NCBI GenBank assembly: GCA_903861645.1
Contig: CAIOVE010000089.1
Span: forward strand, 1-41,546
DNA from: an uncultured Hyphomicrobiales bacterium
GTDB taxonomy: Bacteria > Pseudomonadota > Alphaproteobacteria > Rhizobiales > Beijerinckiaceae
Reading direction: 5' to 3'
Length of the DNA stretch: 41,546 bases
Shown one piece after another: positions 6,984-15,072 of this stretch. Made by a program: the position numbers and the translations under genes. Under the pieces are notes generated by a model. It had not been told where the DNA came from, made no database searches, and was given only the letters and a program-made list of their open reading frames with translations. Within the stretch, counting starts at the first letter, position 1; the number at the start of each line of letters is the position of its first letter.

Positions 6984-8814
6984 TTTTCCTCACATCGTCG
7001 GACGGATTGAACGAAAAATCTGGCGTGGCCGCGGCCGCGCCGCGGGGAATGACGATGATTCGGGCGGAAGGGCGACCGTCAACCTGGCCGCTGCAATCCA
7101 TCGGCAGGCGGACGGTCACGGTCGTGCCAAGGCCAAGGCCGCTTTCGATTGAGATTTCGCCGCCGTGCAGGCCCACGAGACCACGCACGACGGAAAGCCC
7201 GAGTCCGGTTCCCTCGTAGGTGCGATCCTCGGCGGAGCCCGCCTGGAAAAAGGCGCCGCCCAGTCGCGGCAGGTCGTAGGACGACATGCCGCATCCCGTA
7301 TCGGAGACGAAGATCGAGATATGCGCGCCATCCTGCCGGGCGCCGACGGTGACCCGCCCGCCCGCCGGCGTGAACTTGATGGCGTTGCCCAGCAAATTGA
7401 TAAGCACCTGCTTGAGCGCGCGCTTGTCGGCGATGATTTCGTCGAGCCGCGCGGGAAAATCGCGCTTCAGATCGATATTGCCCTGCGACGCGCGCAGGCT
7501 GACGATATCGCAGCAGGAATCGATCAGCGGCGGCAGTTCGAACGGCTCGGTGGTGATCAGGAAGCGACCCGCCTCCATCTTCGAAATGTCGAGGATGGAA
7601 TTCACGACCTCAAGCAGATGCTGGCCGGAGTCGTGAATGATGGTGGCGTATTCGCGACGCTTGTCCGCGTCCGTCGGCATCAACTCCTCGTTGCTGAGTA
7701 TTTCCGAGAAGCCGATGATGGCGTTGAGCGGCGTGCGCAATTCGTGGCTGATGTTGGCGAGGAAGCGGTCCTTCCACGCGTTGGCGCGCTCGGCGTCGAT
7801 GCGCGCCGCCTCGATTTCCTGCTCGTGGCGCTTGGCCGCGGAAATGTCGCGCAGAACGGACATGACGATGGCGCCGTCGTCATAGTCGCCATCCTCGCCG
7901 CCCGCCTCGATGCGGCGCGCGCGCAGTTCAACCCAGCTGAAGACGGGTTCGTTGAAATCGCCATGTCCGCTCGGCGTGGAGCCGGTCCGCAGGCGCAGGC
8001 TGCAATTGACCGTTTCCTTGCCGGCTTCCGCGTCCGCGATCGTCTTGAGGAACATCGGCCTGTCCTGCACCATCAGGCGCTCGAACAAGCCACGTCCCGA
8101 GAACTCGCGCGGCGGCAAGCCAAAAATTGTCTCGCATTCGCGGCTGGCGAAGGTGACCGCCCCGCCATGGGTGTGACGCAGCACGACGTCGCCCATCACG
8201 CTGGCGAGCGTCTGATAACGCGCCACGCCCTGCCGCTCGAGCCGTCCGCGCAGAAGGTTCAGCCGCAGGGCCGAGAAGGAAAGCAGGGCCGCGTAGATGA
8301 AGGCCGGAACGATGATCATCAGGCTGAGCGCCGGGGATAGCTGGCTTTCCCGCGACATCCAGCCCATGTGCAGGCCAAGCACGATCACGCCCACGATCAG
8401 CAGCGCCAGGGCGGAAGTGAACACGAGCCGGCGCACGGACAACGAGAACATCGCCTCGACCGGCGACAGCACGAGCCAGACCAGCGCCGGCGCGGAAAGC
8501 CCGCCCGTGCCCACCGCGAAGGCAAGGCAGGCGAGCGCGGAAGCCGTCGCGGCGATCGATTGCGCCAGCACGAAATTGCCCGTGCGCGACAGAACGAACG
8601 TCGCCAGCAAGGGCGTCATCGCGCAGCAAACAACGATCGCCTCCCACGCCACGAGGCCGCCCCGCAGCGCCAGATAGGGCGGCAGGACAATGATCGTCAT
8701 GAGGCTGATCAGCAAACGGACCGAAATGAACGCGCGATGACGCGCCGCCTCGGCGGGATTCTCCCGGGCGCTTTCGTGCACCCATCCGGCGATCACATCT
8801 CGCATGTGGGCCAT
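6976..8814 (-). CDS. Membrane PAS-domain sensor histidine kinase (DivJ/PleC-like candidate)
   Basis: This 612-aa kinase has about six membrane segments at 28-185 with hardly any periplasmic sequence. A PAS-like region follows at about 200-325, then a dimerisation domain with phospho-accepting His357 in ISHELRTPLNAIIGFSE, and a HATPase domain with Asn477 (N box), DTGCGM at 505-510 (G1) and GTGLGLS at 535-541 (G2). It has no receiver domain. The H-box is of the type found in the DivJ/PleC/PdhS group that controls DivK. The six-TM layout resembles DivJ, but this is inference. The ATG at 8814 was chosen because it opens directly before the conserved membrane domain; its ribosome-binding site is weak. 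Two near-consensus CtrA boxes lie upstream. Confidence 0.88.
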   Translation of the reverse strand: MAHMRDVIAGWVHESARENPAEAARHRAFISVRLLISLMTIIVLPPYLALRGGLVAWEAIVVCCAMTPLLATFVLSRTGNFVLAQSIAATASALACLAFAVGTGGLSAPALVWLVLSPVEAMFSLSVRRLVFTSALALLIVGVIVLGLHMGWMSRESQLSPALSLMIIVPAFIYAALLSFSALRLNLLRGRLERQGVARYQTLASVMGDVVLRHTHGGAVTFASRECETIFGLPPREFSGRGLFERLMVQDRPMFLKTIADAEAGKETVNCSLRLRTGSTPSGHGDFNEPVFSWVELRARRIEAGGEDGDYDDGAIVMSVLRDISAAKRHEQEIEAARIDAERANAWKDRFLANISHELRTPLNAIIGFSEILSNEELMPTDADKRREYATIIHDSGQHLLEVVNSILDISKMEAGRFLITTEPFELPPLIDSCCDIVSLRASQGNIDLKRDFPARLDEIIADKRALKQVLINLLGNAIKFTPAGGRVTVGARQDGAHISIFVSDTGCGMSSYDLPRLGGAFFQAGSAEDRTYEGTGLGLSVVRGLVGLHGGEISIESGLGLGTTVTVRLPMDCSGQVDGRPSARIIVIPRGAAAATPDFSFNPSDDVRKSA

Positions 8815-8888
8815 GTAACTCACCAAGCGCCACTCCAGGCGACGACGAATACGACTCGCCGCGCGTTCCCGACATTCGCAAGCCCGCC

Positions 8889-8903
8889 TTAAGTGAACAC
8901 TAA
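8889..8903. promoter_or_regulatory. Near-consensus CtrA box upstream of histidine kinase operon
   Basis: TTAAGTGAACACTAA matches TTAA-N7-TTAA at 7 of 8 positions. It lies 75-89 bp upstream of the kinase start, a normal promoter distance. Binding is inferred. Confidence 0.4.
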
Positions 8904-8912
8904 CCGAGCGGT

Positions 8913-8939
8913 CTTCCGGGCCCTCCCGCGGCCCGGAAG
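8913..8939. repeat. Strong inverted repeat in the kinase 5' region
   Basis: CTTCCGGGCC (8913-8922) and GGCCCGGAAG (8930-8939) form a perfect 10-bp stem with a 7-base loop. There is no T-run on either strand, so it is not a typical intrinsic terminator. It lies 99-125 bp before the kinase start, between the two CtrA-like boxes. Confidence 0.6.
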
Positions 8940-9014
8940 CGGCGGGAATGGCGCGGTTTTCAGCGCCATGGTTTAGAACATGTTGCCGAACGGCCCTGGC
9001 GAGCGCCGCGGAAC

Positions 9015-9029
9015 TTAACGACGGGTAAA
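9015..9029. promoter_or_regulatory. Second near-consensus CtrA box in the kinase/DUF5330 spacer
   Basis: TTAACGACGGGTAAA matches TTAA-N7-TTAA at 7 of 8 positions. It is 95-109 bp upstream of the DUF5330 start and about 200 bp upstream of the kinase start, so it could serve either gene. Confidence 0.33.
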
Positions 9030-9123
9030 AACGAAGCGTCGCATTCGACGGCCATTTTTGACGGGCATTTGAATCAAGCGCGCTAGAGTCGTTCGCATCG
9101 GGCTCGTTCCCGGGGATTGGCGC

Positions 9124-9375
9124 ATGTGGTTTCTCATTCGCTCGGCCTTCTGGCTGGGCCTGGTTTTCGCCCATATGGACTGGCCGGCGGACACGCCAAG
9201 CCTGCCGGACGCGCGCGCCATCGCCAGCGTCGCGACCGAAAAGGCCACGGCGCTCTGCGCCGAAAACCCCGTCGCCTGTCTGAAGATCGCGAGCCAGGCC
9301 AATGCCGCGATGACGCCGGGCGCCGCTCCCGCGCGCACGCCGCCGACCCACGGAAAGCCAAACGGCCCCGGCTAG
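9124..9375 (+). CDS. DUF5330-like small protein with hydrophobic N-terminus
   Basis: This 83-aa protein opens MWFLIRSAFWLGLVFAHMDW, a short hydrophobic stretch preceded by one Arg, as in DUF5330 proteins of Hyphomicrobiales. The middle (about 30-62) is helical and contains the pair CAENPVAC, which could form a disulfide if the protein is exported. The end is Pro, Ala and Thr rich. The segment is probably a signal anchor. The gene is followed 83 bp later by the SufE-family gene in the same direction. Function unknown. Confidence 0.7.
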   Translation: MWFLIRSAFWLGLVFAHMDWPADTPSLPDARAIASVATEKATALCAENPVACLKIASQANAAMTPGAAPARTPPTHGKPNGPG

Positions 9376-9458
9376 CGACCGCTTTTGGATGGCGCGACAC
9401 ACCGACTTGCGCTTATAGGAGGCGCGGCGCATCCCCGCCGGCTCCCTTGGCTTGTCGC

Positions 9459-9884
9459 ATGTCGGAAATTGAAACCATCGTTCAGGACTTCGAGCTTCTC
9501 GATGACTGGGAGGACCGCTACCGATATCTGATCGAACTGGGCCGCGATCTCGCGCCATTGCCCGAGGCTTCGCACAGCGAGGCCAACAAGGTGCGTGGCT
9601 GCGCCAGTCAGGTCTGGCTGGAGACGCATGTCGAGCGCGATGATGGCAAGCCGCCCGTCCTGACATTTCTCGGCGACAGCGACGCGCATATCGTGCGCGG
9701 TCTGGTGCGCCTCGTCATCGCGTTCTATTCGGGAAAGCCGGCTCCGGAAATCATCGCCGCCGACGTGCTGGAACTGTTCCAGAAGCTCGACCTCGCGTCG
9801 CATCTCACGCCCCAGCGCTCGAACGGCGTGCGCTCCATGGTCGAGCGCATCAAGAACGACGCCCGCGCGGCGATGGCGGCCTGA
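9459..9884 (+). CDS. sufE: SufE family protein (cysteine desulfurase sulfur acceptor)
   Basis: This 141-aa protein carries DWEDRYRYLIELGRDL near the N-terminus. The active-site loop NKVRGCASQVWLE follows, in which Cys51 accepts persulfide sulfur from a SufS-type desulfurase for Fe-S cluster assembly (family knowledge). The remainder, with GLVRLVIAFYSGK and LTPQRSNGVRSMVERIK, agrees with SufE over its full length. The ATG at 9459 gives the normal family length; an open frame upstream to 9117 is rejected because it runs antiparallel to known family starts. No suf operon genes are adjacent, so this is a stand-alone copy. It converges on the DUF6456 gene with 3 bp between stops. Confidence 0.93.
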   Translation: MSEIETIVQDFELLDDWEDRYRYLIELGRDLAPLPEASHSEANKVRGCASQVWLETHVERDDGKPPVLTFLGDSDAHIVRGLVRLVIAFYSGKPAPEIIAADVLELFQKLDLASHLTPQRSNGVRSMVERIKNDARAAMAA

Positions 9885-9887
9885 CCC

Positions 9888-10844
9888 TCACGCGCCGTCG
9901 CCATCCGTGATCGAAGGACGGTAGTCGTCCGCGCCCCAATGGCGCAGGCCTTTCGAGCGGGCCGGTCCACGCGCCTCGACATCGAGCCCGTAGTGCCGGG
10001 CCAGTTGGCGCAGCGCCAGCACGAGCACCAGCTTGGCCGAGCGTCGCGGCCAGCCGCGCTCGGTCTCGATGGTCTCCAAACCCTTCAGAAATCCGCAGAC
10101 GTCGAACAGCAACCCGGCGAAATCGCCGCCAACGAAATCCATCGCCGCCTCGACCCGCTGGCGCGCGGCGATGGCGACGTCGGAATAGGTCATCGCGCCG
10201 CCGGCGCCGGATTGACCGCGCGCGGCGGCGGACCAGTTGGCCGTGACCCGCGGCAACATGCTGGCGAAGGTCAGATCGCGCCGCAGGCGTTCGCCCGCCT
10301 CGAGGCTCGCCGCGTCGACAAGCGGCGCGGCGCCCGGCCCCTTGCGCGACGCCAGCCAAGCCAGCGGACTTTCCGCCTGATCGATCGTGACCTCCTCGAT
10401 GCTCGCGCCGTCGTCGGCGCGCCGGCGAACGAGCGGCTTGTGTTGCGCCAGAAAGGGATCAACGCCATCGGGCGCGGATTCCCGCGCCAGCCGCGCCCGG
10501 CCAACTTCGGTGATTTCCAGACGCTCGCGACCCGACCGGGCGCCGCGCGCCCATAGCGCCAACCCGTCCGCGCAAAGCGCCTTGCCCGCCGCCACGGGAA
10601 AACTCGCCACGCGCACCGAAATGCCCCGGCGCGGCGCGGCAACGATCAACCGCTCGCCCCGTCCCTCGTCATCGACGCAGCCATATGCCCCCGTATCGGC
10701 CAGCGCGGCCAGCAAGCCCATGGCGGCGCGCCCCACGCCTTCGGCCTCTTTTTGCCCCCCATCGGAAACCCCGGCGCTTCGACGCGGAGAGCCCGCCTTC
10801 GCGCGCCGGCCAGCGGACTTCGACAAGGGATTACGCAACGCCAT
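9888..10844 (-). CDS. DUF6456 domain protein
   Basis: This 318-aa protein has a basic N-terminus (1-30). A middle part (40-130) has some resemblance to a winged-helix fold, with LEITEVGRARLAR. The C-terminal domain (about 170-305) holds the DUF6456 hallmarks LEAGERLRRDLTFASMLPRV and TANW, then GGDFAGLLFDVCGFLKGLE and WPRRSAKLVLVLALRQLARHYG. This domain is found mainly in Hyphomicrobiales, and no function is established. A helix-turn-helix role is possible but not shown. The ATG has a strong GGGAGG site. It is divergent from the 89-aa gene across an A+T-rich spacer. Confidence 0.85.
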   Translation of the reverse strand: MALRNPLSKSAGRRAKAGSPRRSAGVSDGGQKEAEGVGRAAMGLLAALADTGAYGCVDDEGRGERLIVAAPRRGISVRVASFPVAAGKALCADGLALWARGARSGRERLEITEVGRARLARESAPDGVDPFLAQHKPLVRRRADDGASIEEVTIDQAESPLAWLASRKGPGAAPLVDAASLEAGERLRRDLTFASMLPRVTANWSAAARGQSGAGGAMTYSDVAIAARQRVEAAMDFVGGDFAGLLFDVCGFLKGLETIETERGWPRRSAKLVLVLALRQLARHYGLDVEARGPARSKGLRHWGADDYRPSITDGDGA

Positions 10845-10991
10845 TGACTTTCCTCCCGGCTGAAATGACCGGAAGGAACGCTATCCTAGATTTCATTCCT
10901 ATTTCAAGCAAAAATTTCTTATTATGAACATATACCTATTTCCGACAGCCGTCCCCATATGTCGCCCGATCAACGTGGAGCGTCAGGGAAC
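10845..10991. promoter_or_regulatory. A+T-rich divergent spacer upstream of DUF6456 and the 89-aa gene
   Basis: Positions about 10885-10945 are rich in A and T with several TpA steps, in strong contrast with the surrounding GC-rich DNA. As the only spacer between two divergent genes it must carry both promoters. MucR-type regulators prefer A+T-rich DNA with TpA steps, and mucR lies 400 bp away, so it is a candidate MucR target (inference). Confidence 0.4.
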
Positions 10992-11261
10992 ATGGGAAAA
11001 ATCAGGTCTTTTCGAAAAGCCGGCGAGATGCGGGCCACCACGGGCGAACGCGCGGCGTTGCCGGGATTGATGCCCATCGATCCGAATGAAATCCCTGACG
11101 GCATTGCCGGCAGCCAGTGGCTCATCGAGCGCATCGCCGCCGCGCTCCGGCGCGAGCGCGCCCGCGCCGGTCACTGGACCTATGATCTTGAGCGTCACAT
11201 CGGCTTGCGTCGAGCGCTCGACGCGGAAAAGGCGCGCCGAAAAGCGCTCGTTGGCGCATGA
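10992..11261 (+). CDS. Hypothetical 89-aa protein
   Basis: I do not recognise this protein. The ATG at 10992 has AGGGA 5 bp upstream; an in-frame ATG at 10959 has no comparable site. The N-terminal third is basic (GKIRSFRKAGEMRATTGER). The middle is LMPIDPNEIPDGIAGSQWL, and the C-terminal half is a strongly charged helix (IERIAAALRRERARAGHW, then LERHIGLRRALDAEKARRK) that could pair with nucleic acid or another helix. No membrane segment. Its stop overlaps the base of the mucR terminator hairpin on the other strand. Confidence 0.6.
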   Translation: MGKIRSFRKAGEMRATTGERAALPGLMPIDPNEIPDGIAGSQWLIERIAAALRRERARAGHWTYDLERHIGLRRALDAEKARRKALVGA

Positions 11262-11287
11262 AAAAGGGCCGCCCACCGGGCGGCCCT
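11261..11287 (-). terminator. Intrinsic terminator of mucR
   Basis: On the minus strand GGGCCGCCC-GGT-GGGCGGCCC is followed directly by five T residues. The hairpin lies 33 bp after the mucR stop and is oriented for mucR. On the plus strand there is no T-run, so it should not stop the 89-aa gene efficiently. Confidence 0.85.
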
Positions 11288-11319
11288 GATGACGCTGGCG
11301 TGCGCGAGGCGCGAAGACC

Positions 11320-11739
11320 TCAGCGCTTGCCCTTGCGGCGCTGCTGGCCGAGGCCCATTTGCTTGGCGAGATTGGAACGCGCCTGCGCGTAGTTGGGCGC
11401 GACCATCGGATAGTCGGCCGGCAGGCCCCACTTCTCGCGATATTCCTCGGGCGACATGTTATATTGCGTGCGCAGATGACGCTTGAGGGATTTGAATTTC
11501 TTACCGTCCTCGAGACAAAAGATATACTCGTTCGTGATGGACTTCTTGGCGGGAACCGCCGGCTTGAGCGCTTCCGCGACGACGGGAACCGCGCCGCTGG
11601 TGACGCGCACGAGCGCCGAATGAACCTCGTGAATCAGGCCGGGCAAATCGCTGGCGGGAACTGAATTATTGCTAACGTAAGCTGAAACGATATCCGCCGC
11701 TAAATCGATATAGCTCATTGAGTTTGTCGCATCGTTCAT
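11320..11739 (-). CDS. mucR: MucR/Ros family transcriptional regulator with degenerate zinc finger
   Basis: This 139-aa regulator has an N-terminal oligomerisation region (about 8-55, with [16 protein letters not shown] and [12 protein letters not shown]). The C-terminal Ros-type DNA-binding domain (about 70-135) carries [30 protein letters not shown] and YPMVAPNYA. Compared with Ros (Cys2His2), only Cys75 and His88 remain. The second Cys is Asp78, and the last His positions are Gln92 and Tyr93. MucR proteins bind A+T-rich DNA and control surface polysaccharide, motility and cell-cycle genes. I chose the ATG at 11739, which has AAGGA 8 bp upstream; ATG 11748 is an alternative. An intrinsic terminator follows. 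Confidence 0.93.
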   Translation of the reverse strand: MNDATNSMSYIDLAADIVSAYVSNNSVPASDLPGLIHEVHSALVRVTSGAVPVVAEALKPAVPAKKSITNEYIFCLEDGKKFKSLKRHLRTQYNMSPEEYREKWGLPADYPMVAPNYAQARSNLAKQMGLGQQRRKGKR

Positions 11740-12105
11740 AGATTCCATCCTTCAATACTTCGGATCAAAAATTCCGCCAGGGGCTTTCGCTCCCCTGAAC
11801 GGCGACCCACCGGATAAACTAGGCAAATGTATTTCGCAAGCATAAAATAATAGTCGATTGCTAAATTCAGCGCACATCCACCGTTTCGTCCAAAACACGC
11901 CGTTCGCGATTTATGTAACGCTTACACTGGACAGCGGCGGCCGAAGCGCCACGAATTGATTTCAACTTGTTGAATTTACGCGATTATTGACGGATACATG
12001 ACACCGATGTCGATCGGCGTCCCATCCGGACCCGTCCGTGGCAAGGCGAGCGTTACTCGGCCGGGCGCATCGCCTATTGTCGGAGTATCCGATTCGGGAA
12101 CTCCC
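11740..12105. promoter_or_regulatory. Divergent regulatory spacer between mucR and oligopeptidase B
   Basis: No gene is supported here; an in-frame extension of the oligopeptidase to 11998 looks spurious. The stretch 11815-11880 is A+T rich with several TpA steps, as expected for MucR autoregulation. Two inverted repeats are seen: CAGGGG-N8-CCCCTG at 11778-11797, in the mucR leader, and TTCAAC-TT-GTTGAA at 11961-11974, nearer the peptidase. Either could be an operator. Confidence 0.45.
11961..11974. repeat. TTCAAC-TT-GTTGAA inverted repeat
   Basis: Perfect 6-bp arms with a 2-bp centre, about 130 bp before the oligopeptidase start. The size and symmetry suit a dimeric regulator. No regulator is assigned. 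Confidence 0.4.
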
Positions 12106-14223
12106 ATGGCCATTGCTCGCCTCGATCTGTCGATACCCGCGCCGCCCCCGGCCGAGCGCCGCCCGCTGACAAGAACAGCCCACGGCAAGACTTTCGCCGA
12201 TGATTGGTCGTGGCTGCGCGCCGACAACTGGCGCGAGGTGTTGAAATCGCCCGCCGCCCTGCCCGCCGACATCCGCGCGGTGCTGGACTCGGAGAACGCC
12301 TACGCCGACGCGGTGCTCGCGCCCACGCGCAACCTGCGCCGCGTTCTCGTGAAGGAGATGCGCGCCCGCGTGAAGGAGGATGACGCCGACGTCCCCCGAA
12401 CGCTTGGTCCATACGAATATTACGACCGCTATCGCGAGGGCGGCGAGCACGAACTCGTCTGTCGGCGACCGCGCGGCGGCGGCGACGAACAGATTATGCT
12501 CGATGGCGACGCGCTCGCCCGTGGCAAGAAGTTCTTCGAGATCGGCGACGCCCAGCCATCGCCCGACCATGGCCTGCTTGCCTGGAGCGCCGATGAAAAG
12601 GGCTCTGAATTCTATACGTTGCGCGTCCGCGATCTCGCGACGGGCGCGGATCTCGCCGACCGCCTGCCGGATACCGAGGGCGAGGCCGTCTGGACCGCCG
12701 ATTCCCGCGCGTTTTATTACGTTCGCCTCAATGAAAACCATCGACCGGAGGGCGTTTACCGTCACGAACTCGGAACCGATCCGGCGAGCGATCCACGCGT
12801 GTTCGAGGAGACCGACCCCGCATGGTTCCTCGCCGTGCGGCGCGCCCGATCCGGTCGGTTGGGCTTCATCGACATCACCGATCACGACTCCGCCGAGGTC
12901 TGGATGCTGGACCTCGCCGCCCCGGCCGCCCCGCCGCGACTGATCGCGCCACGCGTGCGCGGCGAGCGCTACGAGGTCGACCATCACGGCGACCGGCTGT
13001 TCATTCTGACCAACGCGGGCGGCGCGGAGGATTTCAGAATCGTCGAGACGCCTCTCGCCACGCCCGATCGCGCGCATTGGCGCGATGTCGTCCCGCACGC
13101 GCCGGGCCGCATGATCGTCGCCTTCGTGGTCTTCGCCGATTATCTCGTTCGCCTCGAACGCGAGAACAGCCTCCCCCGCATCGTCATTCGCGAAATCGCC
13201 AGCGGCGCGGAACACGTCATCGAATTCGCCGAGGAGGCCTATTCGCTGTCGCTGGAGGAAACGCTGGAGTTTGAGTCAACCATTCTCCGCTTCAGCTATT
13301 CATCCATGACGACGCCGCGCGAGACCTACGATTACGACATGGCCACGCGCCAACGCATGCTGCGCAAGCGGCAGGAAATCCCCTCCGGGCACGATCCCGC
13401 CAACTACGTCACGCGTCGCATCGAGGCCGTGGCGGCCGATGGCGAGCGGGTGCCGATCTCCCTGCTATACCGGGCCGACGCGCGGCTTGATGGCAGCGAA
13501 CCGCTGTTTCTGACCGCCTACGGCGCCTATGGACACGCGTCCTCCGCGTCGTTTGGCTCCCGTCGCCTGTCGCTGGTGGATCGCGGTTTCATTTTCGCCA
13601 TCGCCCATGTGCGCGGGGGAACCGACAAGGGCTGGCGCTGGTACGAAATGGGCAAGCTCGCGCGCAAGCCCAACACGTTTCACGACTTCATCGCGGCGGC
13701 GCGCGAACTGGTCGCGCGGCGCTTCACGGCGACGGGGCGAATCGTCGCCAGCGGCGGCAGCGCGGGCGGCATGTTGATGGGCGCCATCGCCAATCTCGCG
13801 CCGGAGCTTTTCGCTGGCGTGATCGCCGACGTGCCCTTCGTCGACGTCATCAACACCATGATGGACGCCGACCTGCCGCTGACGCCGCCCGAATGGCTCG
13901 AATGGGGCAATCCAATCGAGGACGCCGAGGCCTTCGCGACGATGCTGTCCTACTCGCCCTACGACAACGTGCGCGCGCAAGCCTATCCCGCGATACTGGC
14001 GCTCGGCGGCCTGACCGATCCCCGCGTCACCTACTGGGAACCCGCAAAGTGGGTGGCGCGCCTGCGCGCGACCATGACCGGCGGCGGACCCGTGCTGCTG
14101 AAGACCAACATGGCCGCCGGCCATGGCGGCGCGTCGGGCCGGTTTGATTCCCTCAAGGACACGGCGCTTGAATTCGCCTTCGCCCTCGCGCGCGTGGGGC
14201 TGGATGGCAAGCCCAAGGCCTGA
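12106..14223 (+). CDS. ptrB: Oligopeptidase B (S9A prolyl oligopeptidase family)
   Basis: This 705-aa cytoplasmic serine peptidase cleaves peptides after basic residues in characterised relatives. The N-terminal half is the seven-blade propeller, starting with RTAHGKTFADDWSWLRADNW. The C-terminal half is the alpha/beta-hydrolase domain with Ser552 in GGSAGG, Asp638 in LTDPRVTYWEPAKW and His673 in NMAAGHGG, so the triad is complete. The short loop TDPRVTYWEPAKW is typical of oligopeptidase B rather than prolyl oligopeptidase. I chose the ATG at 12106, where the family alignment begins; the ribosome-binding site is weak (CGGGAA). No signal peptide. Convergent with the next gene, 8 bp between stops. 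Confidence 0.93.
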   Translation: MAIARLDLSIPAPPPAERRPLTRTAHGKTFADDWSWLRADNWREVLKSPAALPADIRAVLDSENAYADAVLAPTRNLRRVLVKEMRARVKEDDADVPRTLGPYEYYDRYREGGEHELVCRRPRGGGDEQIMLDGDALARGKKFFEIGDAQPSPDHGLLAWSADEKGSEFYTLRVRDLATGADLADRLPDTEGEAVWTADSRAFYYVRLNENHRPEGVYRHELGTDPASDPRVFEETDPAWFLAVRRARSGRLGFIDITDHDSAEVWMLDLAAPAAPPRLIAPRVRGERYEVDHHGDRLFILTNAGGAEDFRIVETPLATPDRAHWRDVVPHAPGRMIVAFVVFADYLVRLERENSLPRIVIREIASGAEHVIEFAEEAYSLSLEETLEFESTILRFSYSSMTTPRETYDYDMATRQRMLRKRQEIPSGHDPANYVTRRIEAVAADGERVPISLLYRADARLDGSEPLFLTAYGAYGHASSASFGSRRLSLVDRGFIFAIAHVRGGTDKGWRWYEMGKLARKPNTFHDFIAAARELVARRFTATGRIVASGGSAGGMLMGAIANLAPELFAGVIADVPFVDVINTMMDADLPLTPPEWLEWGNPIEDAEAFATMLSYSPYDNVRAQAYPAILALGGLTDPRVTYWEPAKWVARLRATMTGGGPVLLKTNMAAGHGGASGRFDSLKDTALEFAFALARVGLDGKPKA

Positions 14224-14231
14224 CCGGGCGA

Positions 14232-14912
14232 TCAATCGCGACGGGATTCGGTCTCGATATGCGCGCGCAGTTCTTCCAGCGACGCGAAGCGCACGATTCC
14301 CGAGGGTGTGCGTCCCTCGATCGCGCCATTATCGTGCAGCGTGTAATGAACGCCGCCAATCGTATAGCGCCCGACGATCTTCGGCCCGTCGCCGTCATGG
14401 GCCTCGACTTCGGACCTCGCATCGACGGCGCCATCCGACCCCGGCGCGCTTGCCTCGCTCGCCTCGGTCCCGTCCTGCCGCTTGACCGTGGCAAGCGCCT
14501 CGTTGATCCAGGCGCCCGGATGCTCCGAGTGATCGGGTTCGCGCGGCGCCTCGAAAATCTCGGCCGGCATGGGCGGCGCGTCGTCTTGGATGGCGGCGAC
14601 GTGCTTCGTATCCGGGGCTTTTTCCTGTTCCTCGATCGGCTTAACCGGTTCGATATCCGCCGTCGGCCGCGCCACTGGCTTGCGTTCCCTCGGCGAGGCC
14701 TCCTGCCGAAGTTGCGCCGCGCCCTGCCCCCGCAAGGCGCCGATCAGCAGGCCGATCGCGATCGTCACCACGCCCGAACCCACGAAGGACGCGCCCGCGA
14801 TCACCTGCGTCCAGCCCCGCTCGACCTGAACGATGTCCCAGCCCTGCCACATCAGGAAAAGTCCGGACAGGGCCAGAAGCGCCCCGAGCGCGACCACGAA
14901 AGCTCTCGTCAT
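14232..14912 (-). CDS. Two-TM membrane protein with acidic linker, unknown function
   Basis: This 226-aa protein has two hydrophobic segments (about 4-23 and 38-60). A long Glu/Pro/Ala/Asp-rich linker follows (65-170) and then a compact C-terminal domain (about 177-220: IVGRYTIGGVHYTLHDNGAIEG, then TPSGIVRFASLEELRAHIE). That last domain looks like a small beta-meander with a closing helix and is probably cytoplasmic. I do not recognise a named family. The ATG has GGAACG upstream. It stands alone: convergent with oligopeptidase B on one side, with the sodB terminator and gene upstream on the other. Confidence 0.72.
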   Translation of the reverse strand: MTRAFVVALGALLALSGLFLMWQGWDIVQVERGWTQVIAGASFVGSGVVTIAIGLLIGALRGQGAAQLRQEASPRERKPVARPTADIEPVKPIEEQEKAPDTKHVAAIQDDAPPMPAEIFEAPREPDHSEHPGAWINEALATVKRQDGTEASEASAPGSDGAVDARSEVEAHDGDGPKIVGRYTIGGVHYTLHDNGAIEGRTPSGIVRFASLEELRAHIETESRRD

Positions 14913-15002
14913 TTATCGTTCCATGCGTCCAACAAGCACCGCGCGCGGCGCGGTGTCGTCGATTAATCACCAAGATCGACCGGGGTAAAGCGTCCACAAA
15001 CG

Positions 15003-15030
15003 AAAACGGCTCCCGGAAAACCGGGAGCCG
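15003..15030 (-). terminator. Intrinsic terminator of sodB
   Basis: On the minus strand CGGCTCCCGG-TTTT-CCGGGAGCCG is a perfect 10-bp stem with a 4-base loop, followed by TTTTCGTTTG. It lies about 45 bp beyond the sodB stop and is oriented for sodB. Confidence 0.85.
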
Positions 15031-15072
15031 CGCGGAAGGGAGCGCGCGCCGGGCAGCGCCCGACGCGTGGGA

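Larger units (their letters stand above)
8815..9123. other. 309-bp divergent spacer between histidine kinase and DUF5330 genes
   Basis: No gene is supported here. The spacer holds two near-consensus CtrA boxes (8889-8903 and 9015-9029) and one strong inverted repeat (8913-8939), listed separately. It must contain the promoters of the leftward kinase operon and of the rightward DUF5330 gene. Confidence 0.6.

Noticed and set aside
8815-9666. Upstream extension of the histidine kinase by 284 residues
   Set aside because: The extension has shadow-like composition, runs opposite the DUF5330 and sufE genes, and would bury the CtrA-like boxes in coding sequence.
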